Assembly: GCF_910592395.1 (NCBI RefSeq)
Contig: NC_088318.1
Span: 14,632,349 to 14,696,348 of the forward strand
From: Lineus longissimus
Lineage: Eukaryota > Nemertea > Pilidiophora > Heteronemertea > Lineidae
Reading direction: 5' to 3'
DNA: 64,000 nt
The notes under the pieces were generated by a model. The model was given only the letters and a program-made list of their open reading frames with translations, had not been told where the DNA came from and searched no databases. The position numbers were made by a program, and so were the translations under genes. Positions within the stretch are counted from its first letter, which is position 1. Every line of letters starts with the position of its first letter. Positions 46,020 to 59,016 of this stretch are shown here, in pieces.

Positions 46020-46531
46020 ATCATAAACACAAGTAGACAACTCAAAGTAAGGCATCTTATCACAAGTATGACATTAATGTTATTGTTCTAAACCATAGTT
46101 TAAAAAAAGGTGAACAACTGAAATCTGTCAGCTGTATCACATTATACAGTACAATGTTTTAACCACATAGAGCCTGACTATTGAAAGTAGTTTTGGCGTC
46201 GAACAGAACGATAGGTTTGCCGAAAACGTACAAACGTCTAATAGCAATAAGCTCCGCCTCCCTCAGATACATGATTTAATGGTAATAACGTGTATACATG
46301 TATATATATACTTTAAGTTTCTATCCATTTTTATTGTAGAATGTGTTACATTTCTTCAAAAATAGCATTTTAAAGCTATGGTGTTGGACATTTAGGTGAT
46401 GACTACCTTTGAAAGACCTCAAGGTATTTTCCATTCCGCATTCGACTTTGCTGAATTTGTTTTTCTCAATATGTAACCATTGATGGAAGTGATAAAAAGT
46501 ACGAATTTTTGCTGTTTATGCATGGCCTGAA

Positions 46532-46537
46532 AATAAA
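46532..46537 (+). terminator. Candidate TRP-like gene polyadenylation signal
   Basis: AATAAA 513 bases after the stop codon; I noticed no nearer canonical hexamer. Confidence 0.4.
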
Positions 46538-47234
46538 GGCACCACTCTAGGTGCCTTTTCATAGATCCTACACTTATGCGGAGCAGAAAAAGCATGGTCC
46601 GTTTCATCGCTTTCGTGCCATGGATGGAGAGCATGTGATTCGATAAGACTTTCAACCCATATCAAAATTTCTCTTGGTTAAGTATACAACCTCAAGGTTA
46701 GACACCGAGTGCATCACAGAAATAGGTTTAACATTGATAACATTCCAGGATATACGGATGTTTCCCTCAATATCAAATCGAATTCGGTGTCCTCAAATCA
46801 AGCAGCAATAAATTGCGAAGTCGTATAAAGTGTCTATGGTTTTGTTGCTGGAAATATTTGCCCCACACCCCACACCCCTCAGGTTTACATCCGGAAGCTG
46901 GGATTGACCTGGATCCCCCCCTCCCCCTACTAGGAGGGATTAATAGTTCACAAAATTGATTGTCTGGGAACCTACACGAGGTTCTCACGTGTGTAGGAGG
47001 TCTAAGTTGGTCCCAACGTTGAAACCCAGTTAAATTAGTTTCAAATCTAGGCACCAGGCGCCTCGAATGGTTGGGTTGGGGGGCCATATAGCATCCAGGG
47101 ACCAACATGATAACATCAGGGACCAATATGGGTCTCCCAACTTCGTGCCCCTCAAAAGTAAAATCCGCTATATAAATTCTTGACTAAGTATTGACAGTGC
47201 AACGTCAGGTCCACAAACTGGTTCATTCACTTGA

Positions 47235-47460
47235 GTTTTCCCATTGAATGGTTTATCACCAGTACGAATACTTATCTCTTAGATGACTCCACTCACTAGA
47301 GTTAGCATTTAATGGTTTATCACCAGTATGAATCCATATCCCTCAGATGACCACACGTCCCATTGGATGGTTTATCACCTGTAGGAATCCTTATCCCTCA
47401 GAACTTGAGTTCCCATTGAATGGTTTATCACCAGTATGAATCGTGGCCAACAGAAGCCCA
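47235..47460 (-). pseudogene. Relic of a C2H2 zinc-finger array
   Basis: On the minus strand the linker HTGDKP recurs up to four times (IHTGDKPFNG, IHTGDKPLN and similar), the C2H2 inter-finger consensus HTGEKP. The fingers between linkers are shortened to about 55-65 bp instead of 84 and interrupted by stops, with no intact C-x2-C or H-x3-H. It is a decayed fragment. Confidence 0.6.
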
Positions 47461-47954
47461 TGGGCGGATGCTAGGACCTCCTCATCCCTCCTCAGGACCC
47501 CCTTCTTTACAAGTAACAAATCCTACAAATCCTACGGAGCGGGCATCCTTTTTAAAACCTCTTCAGCATGTAAATCACCTTTATAGGCCATACCTACGCA
47601 TTCGTATTTCCCGCGTTGTTGTAATGGTGGCGTCACCTAGTAGGTGGCGGTATTACTAGAAAAACTCGGACATCCCTCAATGTGTGCGTGTACATCGAGG
47701 ATGTAACATATCGCGTAAACGTAAACAGTGTTAGGTTAATCATGTTTAATGGTTTTAAGCAGTCTAACTCTTGTTTTATCTCGCTTCATGTGAAATTCCT
47801 GTTTTTTTTACGAGCTGAAGGTGAGTTTACATAGGCCGAAGTATATATACTTATATATTGTAAGTTAGGTAGGGTTGTAATAAATCTTTTAAACTGCCTG
47901 AAGTGGGAGTGGTCCGAGTGGTCTACCGTCTTGCATGCATTGCATGACTACAAC

Positions 47955-48701
47955 GAATTACTGTCGTTTCGCTACATTGCCAGTTCGCTACAAGTCGTTT
48001 CGCTACATGTGGCGGTCGTTTCGCTACATGGTAGGTCGTTTCGCTACATGGGTGGAGTCGTTTCGCTACATGATGGGTATGGTCGTTTCGCTACATGGAG
48101 GACGTTTCGCTACATGGGTGAGACGAGCGAGCCAACGCGAAGGCCTTGCAAAGGCCTCCAAATCTGCGTTGGAGTGCGTTTGAATGACCCCTGTCAATCA
48201 ATAATAAGTACGTATACACGGATACAGACGGTTGAGCGAGCCAACGCGAAGGCCTTGCAAAGAAAGGCCTCCAAATCTGCGTTGAAGTGCGGTTGAATGA
48301 CCCCTGTCAGTCAATAATAAGTACGTAATTGAGCGAGCCAACGCGAATGGATGTCTATGAGGTTACTGGTCCATTCAAGTGCGAACAAACGACAAGAACC
48401 CCTTGCGCGCCATCAAACCGTACAAGTTTTTTTACCGGCAAACTGTGCTATAATAAATTTGTAGTCACCACCGGGAATTATAGTAGGGTAAAATAGAGTA
48501 AATATAATGACTACATCCATGTAGCGAAACGACTCCACCCATGTAGCGAAACGTCCTCCATGTAGCGAAACGACCATACCCATCATGTAGCGAAACGACT
48601 CCACCCATGTAGCGAAACGACCTACCATGTAGCGAAACGACCGCCACATGTAGCGAAACGACTTGTAGCGAACTGGCAATGTAGCGAAACAGCCTGATAC
48701 C
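47955..48701. mobile_element. Foldback transposon, copy 1 (747 bp)
   Basis: Both arms are built from short repeats of GTCGTTTCGCTACATG with varying spacers. The left arm (47965-48120) reads on the plus strand and the right arm (48515-48692) is its reverse complement. The middle carries two to three tandem copies of a ~100-bp block (GAGCGAGCCAACGCGAAGG and so on). Shared limits with copy 2 are GAATTACTG at the left and CCTGATACC at the right. No transposase frame; the open frames in it are repeat artefacts. Confidence 0.85.
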
Positions 48702-49279
48702 GTGACGTGTAGGCCTATGTACTGTTGTACACTCACTTCAGTAGTGTCACTCACTCAGTGCTCACACTGTCACCTGTGTCGGTGTGTGTGTTATGTGTGA
48801 ATTAACAATCTCCCGATCTTCGGTCCGTACAATGTCGAAAATTACATACACTGATACAGTAGGCCTACACCCGTTGAATTTCTCACATATAGTCCCTCCA
48901 GGCCTACTACAATCCATGAGTTTGATCGTCCACACACTGATCCAGTGTAGCCTATATTAATATATAGTCGGCCTAGGCATAGTGCGCTGCTTGTAACATG
49001 GATGTAAAGCCTCCTTGTTAATGTTATGTTTCGATAGATAAAAGACAGTTTAAGGATGTCGTGCATGTGTGATATAGTTTTCACAACAGCAACAATGTTT
49101 TTGTGTCAAACAGATGCGTAAAGATATAGATTTTAATGATGAATGGCGCAGTCACGAGCGTCCAGTGTTGCCGTGATCAGGTGACAGCACGACTGATCAC
49201 AGTGCCAATTCGCCTCGGGTCTCGTTAGGGAGTCTTCCCTGAATGTACGCGTATGTGCTAAAAGTCTGACTGGATTCGC
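48702..49279. other. Intergenic DNA
   Basis: No supportable gene. It is rich in AGGCCTA-type short words common elsewhere in the window. Confidence 0.35.
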
Positions 49280-49289
49280 TATAAATAGG
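49280..49289 (+). promoter_or_regulatory. Candidate TATA box
   Basis: TATAAATAGG, with CTGAGGCTCCGTTGTCATGA about 20-30 bases downstream as a possible start region. It could drive the small-exon transcript at 50398-50877, but no first exon could be linked. Confidence 0.35.
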
Positions 49290-50397
49290 ACACCTCTGAG
49301 GCTCCGTTGTCATGAGTTACCAAATTTGATGAAAAGGAGCCGAGTTTCACTGTTGTTTCGAACGGCGCTCTGTTCACCAACATTGCGTATTTCATAATCA
49401 TATAGATATTTGTTGGAAATTATTCCTAGCTAAGTCATGTTTAATATGAAATTAATTGTTTCTGAGCTCATGAAAATGTTGTCATTCCATCTTAAGGGTT
49501 CTTTCCTGAATTTACGCAATGATGACGTGCCCTCTTAATACTTTGGTCTGAGTGCTTGGTACTACGACTGGTCTATAATAGCATTCTCTACGGTATGAAC
49601 TCTAAGGGTGTATTCAACTTCTCGTTCTCAAATCTGTATGTGATGAAATTCCTCGTCCATGAAACTACAGGACTTTTATGGGTTTTTTATTCTAAATTCA
49701 CCAGAATTCGAAAAGTTGGTATCCACCAAGTTCACCATTATGACTTTTTTCTACCAGTTTTCATTGCAAGATCTGTTTTAGGAAAAACTAGCAACTCCAC
49801 TCTGTGATTAATACCCCATACGATTTCTATTAGACCCAATCCACAATAATCAAAAAGGTTATTTATTCATGGCTTATGGCCAATCTCATTACCAATCTGG
49901 CTTCACGGCCTATCAGTGTATTACATCTGACACCTTTGTTTGGTTATCTAAGGCAACAACAGACTCAGTCAACCTTGAAGGAAAGTTTGCGTTTGTTACA
50001 TAAAACCACTACCTGTCACATTTTATACCTTCCAATGCTTGGTTCAAGCATGCAGTGCAAGCAGAATATTCTTTCTGGCAGGGTGTGCACACTTTGACTC
50101 ATTTCAACATTATGATGAAATAGCCAAATTACATGTGTTCAGCATCAATGTTCCAAAAGGTGGGTGTCACCTACTAAATCTTGACATTATATCGTTTTAC
50201 AGGCAAAAGGGATTTTGGAAGAGAGCCCAACTTTCCTTTGATTATTTTTTTGTGGAAAATATGTATTTTTAGGAGTCATTGCATGAGAGAATCAGGCAAA
50301 ATCTGGTACTTTCATTGGATCTGGCTGAAAGTTGCTTTTTTCATGACTTCTTGTAGAATTGATGATATTATGTATCTGTTTCAATTTCTCATTCCAG

Positions 50398-50877
50398 ATG
50401 CTAAAAACCCTCTCCGCGATTGCAACTGAAGAATCTTGTATGATTCGCAAGGGTATGTATATCAGCACGACGATGGATCGGCATGATATGCCATGACCTA
50501 GCTCACATTTATTTCCATAATAAGGTCAACCTCTGCCAAAGGAAAGCAAATCATGTGAAAAATTGAGATTCAACCATAATTTTTCGGCATTTAGTATAAT
50601 GACTGCTGAGTACTAATACAAATACAAGCAGAAATGCTGTAATTTTATAACACATTTGTGCCAATTTATTATTTCAGATGACACAACCTTGTCCGCAATT
50701 GCATTCGAAGATTCTTGTTTGATTTCCAAGAAGAAGGGTAGGTATAGTATCTGGTTATGACTCGTCTGCCTTGTCAACAGAGGTGCCACTGTCAAATCTG
50801 TGTTATTGTTGGTAAAATAAACTTGTAACTTGACTCCCACAGATCCTCAAGGCAGTGAAAATATTCCAGACTTATAA
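50398..50877 (+). CDS. Candidate small gene with two homologous mini-exons
   Basis: Three AG/GT-bounded exons with consistent phases: 50398-50452, 50678-50737 and 50843-50877. Together they read MLKTLSAIATEESCMIRK, then DDTTLSAIAFEDSCLISKKK, then DPQGSENIPDL and TAA: 49 aa if the ATG at 50398 is the start. Exons one and two are clear duplicates (TLSAIA-x-E-[ED]-SC). More exons may lie upstream. I recognise no family. AATAAA at 51085-51090 would end it. Confidence 0.35.
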
Positions 50878-51211
50878 TTGGCGAGTTATATGGAAAAAGG
50901 ATGAAACAATTTATTTTGGCATGAAGAATACAAATTACGAAACACATTCTAACTGTTATCGCCATTGCAACTTTATTATGTGCACTCTCCTAACTAATCA
51001 AAGATATTAAAACTTTCAACATATCCATAATTTGAATTTCAAAATGAAAGATTTTTATACCAAGAAATGTTTATAAAATGCCGTAATAAATTCGGTACTA
51101 ATTTTTCCATATCATGTTTTGGTCATGTAATTAAAAATGAATTGACAGTGACACTTCTCTCTCCAAATCAGGCGGGTTATTCAAAAGTTGTAACCATAGT
51201 AAGATGTTTTG

Positions 51212-51238
51212 TGTGTGTGTGCGTGTGTGTGTGTGTGT
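51212..51238. repeat. GT dinucleotide microsatellite
   Basis: A near-uninterrupted GT run with one GC interruption. Low-complexity tetramers (AGCTATCGTAGTTATCT and similar) follow near 51385-51425. Confidence 0.85.
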
Positions 51239-52066
51239 TTGAGACGGGATAGGAAAAGGGTGCGGGAGGTCATGTGGGGCGGGGGGGAGAGACTATGGTG
51301 ACTGTTGTGAGAGTTGGAAGTGTGTCTGATGACCGACTTGCTCATTTTGTAGCTATTGTTGTTATTCTAGTTGTTAGAGTAGTTATCGTAGTTATCTAGC
51401 TATCGTAGTTATCTAGCTATTATAGTTGTTATTCTTTTGTTTCCTGCTTATCATCTATTTGAACCTATTCAGCTTTCAGTTGTCCAGGCCAGGCCAGGTG
51501 ACCAATGACGATGATAGATTGGGTTCGATTCAAGCTATACGCTTGGTGTATTTGGTTATCGTGACTGGCGACTTGAGTCTATCTCATCTCATGTCCAAAG
51601 CGCGGTGGCTGGGTCCCAGGCATGCTTGCCACTTTGTTCTGCGGTCCTCATCTAAGTTTAGACGGTGATGACATGGACTTAGGTTCAAAGTACGTGTTCC
51701 CTTTGAGTCATTGTGGTTGATTGATGGGGGGAATAAACAGTTGCGTGTCGCTAGTCATTCAATTGGTCCCCTTGTTTTAGAGTGTTGGCGGGATAAGTCT
51801 TACGACTGTTAACAATAGTAAGCAATAGCTGGCCAGCGATCCCCTACCTGATCTCGAGGGGGATGGAATGACTGGGGTTAAGACCTGTTGTTAACCTGCG
51901 GAATTTCGTCGGATGAAATGTCAGGCGTGTCCGTGTGGGACTTGTGCTGAACCTGTTTAGTACAAATAACGAAGACATTGGGCTCTTTGGATAACAACAG
52001 TGTTCTTCACCTCCTTGTGCCTCACAAAGCTAATAATATACACCCCCTGAAATCGACAAGACGGCG

Positions 52067-53741
52067 ATGAAGAAGGAGAGCCGGCCTCCAACTCGTCAGC
52101 CGAGAAGACACTGGATGGACCCCAAGAAGATGTTGCTGCCAATGTTGGAGCCATACAGGGTAAGCATCACTTAGTCGTCAGTTATGTCTGGATTAAAAGA
52201 AGATGTCAAAATAACTCTGAAAAAAGTATCAATCTGTCGTACAATTTCAACTTTATACGTATTGGGGTGCTACACTCAATTCTGTTCAATCTGTTTTGAA
52301 ACCTCTTCAACCAATTTGGTTCAAGAATGCAATTGAATGTGCTTTGTTGAATTCGTATTGACTGATTCTCATTAAAACTTGTGGTGTGCGCGTTAATACA
52401 TATCAAAACAGTCCGTTGACAGGGGTCATGCACACAAGCTTGTGTTCTGTCTTGATTATCTACTAATTACAACAAAGGGCAGGGACACTCATCCGCGAAA
52501 GGCACGTTACTACAATACGTGGCAAGAGTTGCACTTTTCAAATCGAATTGCATGCGCATTAGGCCAAGTGTGGTGCAGCCGTTTCGAAACTGGTGTAGCC
52601 AATTCGTATTCCGGAGAGTGCTCTCTGGAAAACAGTTTTAAATCGGATTCAGTGTGAACGCAGCATGCAGTAGAAACACACAGAAATTAGATAAACCCCT
52701 CAACAAAATATATGATTCTTTTTAGGCAGCCCGAGCCAACATTGTACAAGGGCCACAAGGACAAGGGACACAAGGACATGAAGGACACAGGGACAAGGGA
52801 CACAAAAGACGATGTTGCAGTCTACAGGGTGAAATTTTGATCTGAATCTTGACGACCAAATAATTAGGAGTCGATCAGAGAAAAATAATAAAAAAAGAAG
52901 TAGAACTTAAAGGGTGTCATTGAAATTAATGTCAACTTATACATAGGAATCATCCCAAATAGACTGAAGCCAAAAGAAATTATTTCTTTTCTGTGAACCC
53001 TCTACCCCCTTATTAATATTATGACTAAAAACTGAAGACACTGTCTTCATGTCTTCAACAAATGAAATTGGCCAGGATTCATGAAGATTACGCCTGCCAA
53101 AGAGTTTGCCGATCAACATTTTATTCCCAAGAAAACGCTGTCAACTGACAACCATCTCGGCCATATGAAAAGAAGAAAATCTTTTGGTTTCAATCTATTC
53201 ATTTTGAGATAGGTCCTTGAATGTATTTTTCCTGTTATCTAGCCCTCTGCAGATTGAGATGATGGCTGTCGAGAAGATCCAACCACTCAACCACAGTCTA
53301 CAATTCGTGCTATGGTAGATGTGACTCTCAACGATTTTGGATGACAAAGGAATCCAATGCATATATGGTAAATATAAACAGATGACAAGACGGTAAATGG
53401 GTGAACACGCCATGGGCTGAGTTCGTTTCATCAAGTCGCAAAATGGTTGATTTTATCTTCAAACTGCACGAGCAACCTCAGTTTGGAATTGAATTGCTAA
53501 TCAAGTGTCAAGTACTCTAGCGTTGTGGTCGTCAGTATTCTAAGCCTTTTAGAAAATTAACTGGTAAATTTGTTAAAACTGAATGAAAGGCCCTACGGCA
53601 CATGCATCAATCATGGTAGGATAATGGAGTAACCTTAAATTTTGTTTTCCAGTCGCTCACAGATACGGGCAGACGACGGAGATTCGAGTGGATTCAGTGG
53701 ATCGAATGGTTGCGCTGAGGGATATCCATGTGCAGGAGTGA
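52067..53741 (+). CDS. Candidate three-exon gene of unknown function
   Basis: Possible exons 52067-52159 (MKKESRPPTRQPRRHWMDPK and so on), 52726-52828 (Gly/Gln/His-rich, from a short tandem GGACAAGGGACACAA repeat) and 53653-53741 (VAHRYGQTTEIRVDSVDRMV and so on, then TGA). Splice signals and phases agree, giving 94 aa. Composition is biased and no family is recognised; a spliced noncoding RNA is equally possible. Confidence 0.22.
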
Positions 53742-55477
53742 TGAACCACAGTTCAGCAAACGATGCCTTGACAGACCAATTCAAGGAGAACCTTCGCTAA
53801 GATGAAGAAGGGAACGTGTTTACTGTGTGGATGGGAAGGACACTTAAATGTCCGTCATTCTAATAGACTATTATGACAATATTCTAATTGACTAGAATGA
53901 CAATCTTAACTCGAAAGGGACTCTCTGGACTTACAGAAAGCTACGGACATAGAGCCCTGACATGATACCCTGCAGCCACCATGAGGACAGCCTATCTCAT
54001 ACCTACGGAAGGATGCCATCACACGGTAATATAAACAAATCAATTTCAGTTTTTCAAATGCCCTTAGGGGAACGAGTTTACAATCCCCGATCACACCCCA
54101 AAAAAAGGTCATCGGTTGACTAACCAAGCACCACTGTTCAATGGATTTATAGTTGAATGCGATCAAACTACGTCATTTCCGATCGGGGATTCTAAAGTTT
54201 AGCCCCCTTAGGTATAGCCATTGGCCTGATTTAGAGATCGTGAGCTCTCTGTTGAGGAACAATTTTCAAATGTTATTTTTGCGACACCAATTACAGTGCA
54301 ATTTTCATCAAACTCGCGGTGATGATAGTTTGGACCAATCTCAATTAGTAAAACAATAAAATGTTGCAAAAAGAACTGGACGATAAAGAATGTTCTTGGT
54401 TGTAAACAGGATAATTTAGTTGTGTACATGCAAAGTCAAAAGCTTTAATCACGTTGAAGGGGGACTATAAGCAGGAGGGGGGGGGGGTTAAATTGGCCAT
54501 CTTCAGGTGACTAATATGCAAAGTAAGAGCACTGGGTCAGGTTATATTCAGCACTAAATGTATCCCTCATACAGCGTGAATAGTTTCGACATACTCTGAG
54601 AGGTGAGAGACCCCTATTGGTGACTTTGTGTTAAACTTATCTTGCCTACCTTGCGGCTGCCTTTTGATTCCTCTTTGGAAAGCTGCCCAGGCACTTATTT
54701 GTAATGAGCAAGAATATCAACTGTTGCTGATAAACAATAGCTGAAGACTCGGTAGAAACCCTTTGGTAGTGATGGTCAGGGTCTGGTTGCAAGTATTAAA
54801 TAAAAGTAAAAGTGTGTTGTTTTATTACAAAAGCAGTATTATGGCAACACCTTTTTGCACTCAATATAAAGAATGGTTAAAACTATCATCTGTGCAATTC
54901 TGATGAAAATCGCGTTGTTAGTATTCTAAAATACCTGGATTTAGAATGAACCGCACTTGTGTAAATGCACCATGTGCCAACAAAGCCTCGTTTTGAGTTC
55001 AGCGGTTATGGTTAGGCCGCTTGGGTTGGTGCAATGTCGGTATTGATTGACTAACCAAAACCACAAGGGTGGAGCTAAACCTCGGCTCAAAATAATGACT
55101 TGGAAAATGCTCCTTAACCAAACCGCCCTTTTGACAAAACTTCCCAAATTCTAGTCCTTTACCTCCCTCTGAAACTGCTGATTAAGGATAGAATTAGTCA
55201 TTGTAATGAAATCAGGCATGTCGGGGAGGAACACAGATTTGTGTCTCTTGCTCATTCAAAGCAGCGCTCAGCGTGAGAGTCCTAAATGAAGGTTTAATAG
55301 AGAAGATGTTTTCGAAAAGTTCTTCGTCTGAAACCTATAGCACTTTTCTTAACCAGCATGAATTGTCTACTACCACAAGATTATACGGTCAGCACAATGG
55401 CCCGGCCCCTTGACATTGAATTATCAACTTGAGCATGAATGAACAACCTTAATTTTATGTTGTCTTTTTCTTTTCAG

Positions 55478-55558
55478 CATGATGAGCCGTCCCACAGAAG
55501 GGAGAAGGATGTTGTTGACCCAGCACATCCCAACCATGCTCCCATCGCCGTCAAGTAA
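55478..55558 (+). other. Possible terminal exon
   Basis: After a good polypyrimidine-AG (TCTTTTTCTTTTCAG), a frame reads HDEPSHRREKDVVDPAHPNH, APIAVK and TAA. It may be a last exon of the preceding candidate or of a noncoding transcript. No match known to me. Confidence 0.2.
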
Positions 55559-58500
55559 CAGTACGATGGTTAGATTGTATTTTGTCACCGTAGGCTTTAT
55601 CGTTTTAGCAAAATATCTGATTGAAAGGTGATTTAATGAAAATTCAAATTTTTCTGATGGTGAGAAGGCAAATATTTACTCTGCTTATGACAAGCATAGA
55701 TTGTTTTAATCTATGTTTGGTTATGATCATGACTTGTGCCATGGTTCAAAATCTTACACTTTTCAAAGAAGGGATTGAAATTATCATTATGGCTTGTTTA
55801 TGGCTAACAAGGGAGCCAATGATAAGTCGCTCCAGAACCCAAACAAAATAATTTTCAAGATAAGTTTTGTTCTTAAGATAAGAAGGAATAACAATTTGGG
55901 GGATGGGTTGTTTGTGGCTACCAGAGAAGCCAAAAGCTGCCAGATGAGGACCCTGAAATTCTTTTCAGGCAAAAGTTATTTGTATGCTTAAAAATCACAG
56001 AATTCATCAGATATTTACTGGTATATCCATCACTTTTGACATGGGGTCCATGTGTTCTTGTTTCGCTGACCCCACGAAACAAGAACACATGTGTCTGATG
56101 GAACTGTAGGCCTTTCATACTGTTTCTCAATCTCATCAGTACCACAGAATCAACTGACATGGCCTGGGCTCTGATGCCCATGACCTTACATCACACTGGC
56201 TGGTTCAGTTGCTCAATACATGTACTATCATGTTCGAGACAAATGACCAACAGTGAATTGTTGAATTTGAATTTCCTCCTTGAAGAAATACCAAAACATC
56301 TTTCCAGTTGAACTAAAACAGTCAGATTTAAAACTCTCACTGTTTTATTCGAAATTTAAAGACTGATCCTTCCCTAGTGGTCACACTGTGAGCCGTTGTC
56401 AAAGCATGTCATTCGACAATGGTGGCATGCATGCATGTTTTGTTATGGCTTACCAGGGACCCCAAATTGTTGATGATGATGTTGTCCATGGGTACATCAC
56501 CTTGGGCAATGAGTGATCACAATGGTTCCTTGATGACAATTTTTTACATGATACTGAATTGATTGAGAAAAGTGTAGCTTAAAAACGTCAACTTTTAGAC
56601 GTTTTAAAACTTTTGTCCTGTATGAATGTATTTGTAAATCTTGCATGTAAATATTTTGTAAAATGTCTAATGAGATCTAGACTCCATGACTTGGCATAAG
56701 TATTGCAAAGCCAACTTTTAATCTTTGCCCTGTCGAGGTCACCTCTTTTGTCATGCAAACGACATGTCATAACTGCTCCCTTTGTTATGCTAAGTGGCAG
56801 CCAGCTCTGTCCAGTGGCCATGACAAATGTGGTTCCTTTGTTATTCAAATCATCAGCAGTGACCAAATCTATTGTAAGCTCACATGGCTCACCTCAGGCA
56901 TGAACAATAGGTTTTAATACAATAGCTATTCATGTATTATAAACATGATGAATGCATGGAGAGGTTTAGTGCTAACTCAAACCATTGTGGTGGAGTACAT
57001 GTAGTTGAGTCTATTGTTTTTTATCTCAATTTAGCATTGTGTTGCAAGGACACTTATCAGTGTTTCTTTGTGACATCTTGTAAAGAAGTTGACCACGTCT
57101 TAAAGGGATAGAAAAACTATCATATCTCCCGGTCCTCTTCTTGTATTGGGCTTTCGGAGTGGTGCAGCCAAAAAATAATGTACTACGATCATTGTATGAA
57201 CTATAATATACAATGTATTAAGTCATTTCAAACATAAGCACCTGTCACCTGTGTGATGGAGATGGCGACTCCCTCCGACTGCGTAGGTTTTCTCCCGGTA
57301 TGCGGGTTTCCTCCTACACTACATTCCAAATCGTCATCTGTTTTCTTTGTAATGTACAGCAATAAAGTTTTTTTGAAAGAGAAACATTTTTTTTCTTATT
57401 GACTCGCCTGTTGACACACCATCACTAATCGAAACTTTTCATCGGAGCCACTGTTGTGCTTACCAGATATTGACCTTAAAAATTGGTCAAATAAAAAATC
57501 CCCCCCCCCCCGAGGTCATCTTACCAAGTGGATTATGCATAAGGTTGCAACGACCAGAACCACTGTCTTGGACTACAAGCGCATACTGACCTTTGCACCC
57601 AAGGGGAAGAGTCCATTGATCATAATATTTGTTTGCATGGTAGTTCACTACCACTCGAGCTGTTTTCATGCTGGGTAAAAAACCAGTGGCATTCATTATA
57701 AGATAAGCCCCGAACTACAATCCTAGTCATGCTAAAAAAAGTCCCTTTGTTTTGATACAGATTATCGTGTTCCCCGAAATCTCATTCTGAGGAAATCGGG
57801 GGTTAATGTTCGCTTCTCAGCTTCAAACCCCCCAGGGACAATGTCACAATCTGTTCAACACCAGCATGGGCTGTCCACAGGTGGCAACATTGTCCTTGCA
57901 GCATCGCTTGAACAGTTTGGGTCCACAAAGGACTACTCATTTTGTAGGGGGGGTCGAGATTTCATGCATCCACATCAAGTTTACCCTGGAGCATCATCAG
58001 ACGTTGTGACATTGTCCCTCCCTGCGGCATCTACCACTAAGTCTTTGTGCAAATGCTCACATCATAAAAAAGGATCACAGAACTACCCCGAGTGATTATG
58101 ATCTCCAGTCAAAGACCAACAACAGGATGCATCAGGACTCCACCCTACCGTTCTTTCTGCCCATGAGATGTAATTCTTTCAACTGCAAGTGATTCCACTT
58201 GAAAGTAACGGATGGAGTAACGAATGAAGTAACTACGGTTCCTATCAGATTTACAGTACTGCCACGTGCGTCAGAGTTTCCCGCCAGAAGAATGGGACGG
58301 TCACATGACAGACACGACAGAGGGAATTCCTCAGTCCGTCAACGCTCACCACATCCTGGACTGCAAGTAGTTTTTCGTTTATCTTAATGTCTCGCGTAGT
58401 GTGCAGTTTGTGGCACAGCAAGTTTGAGAGTTTATTGGCACTTATTACGTTTTTGTTTAGCTTTAGCATGATAATATTTCTATTGTTTCTAGTGTTATTT

Positions 58501-59016
58501 TGAGTGATATATCCCCACCCGTTCAGCACCGCGGAGCATACTTCATCGTCTGTCCTTGGAACTGTCCACAGAACATTGCAGAATGATCCGCCAATAAGCG
58601 GCTCGTGTTTTGTTAAAAAATATAAGATTCGAGTTGAAATACTCTGTAAAGATCCCATATACGGTGATCTTTTCAAACATGCATCGAATCTGGTAATTAT
58701 ATACAATAACTTATTATTCACGTAGTTTCTACAATCATAATACACACTTGGTATGACTACATTTGGTCATTCAATCAATGGCATCCGACAATCAGACATG
58801 GGCTAATGCACACATTTGTCATTTCCCCCAACCTGATCTTTTTTCTGAAATCTAATTGTTCGCCACACATCACAGGAACGTAACACATAAGTGAACACAG
58901 GTTGGACAATGCTTCAAAAGATTATCGTGAATGTACTTTTCATTAGGTCATCCAACATGTCCATCGGCGGCATCCCATAGATTGACATCATCGATGTCGT
59001 CTTCATTCCAGCCAAG
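55559..59016. other. Region with no supported gene
   Basis: Apart from the hairpin at 56049 I find nothing firm. A true-ATG frame at 57841-58095 (84 aa, MSQSVQHQHGLSTGGN and so on) follows a plausible acceptor near 57817, but I recognise no family. C-rich runs lie near 57500. Confidence 0.3.
56049..56091. repeat. Perfect 17-bp inverted repeat, 9-base loop
   Basis: CATGTGTTCTTGTTTCG at 56049-56065 is exactly inverted at 56075-56091. It would form a tight cruciform or RNA hairpin. Confidence 0.9.

Noticed and set aside
47931-48754. Open frames rich in RFATW, SFRYM and VSLHG in both foldback elements
   Set aside because: They are translations of the GTCGTTTCGCTACATG repeat in different frames and strands; no start, splice or family support.
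57841-58095. 84-aa frame with a possible upstream acceptor
   Set aside because: No family resemblance and no phase-matched partner exon; kept only as a remark in the regional entry.
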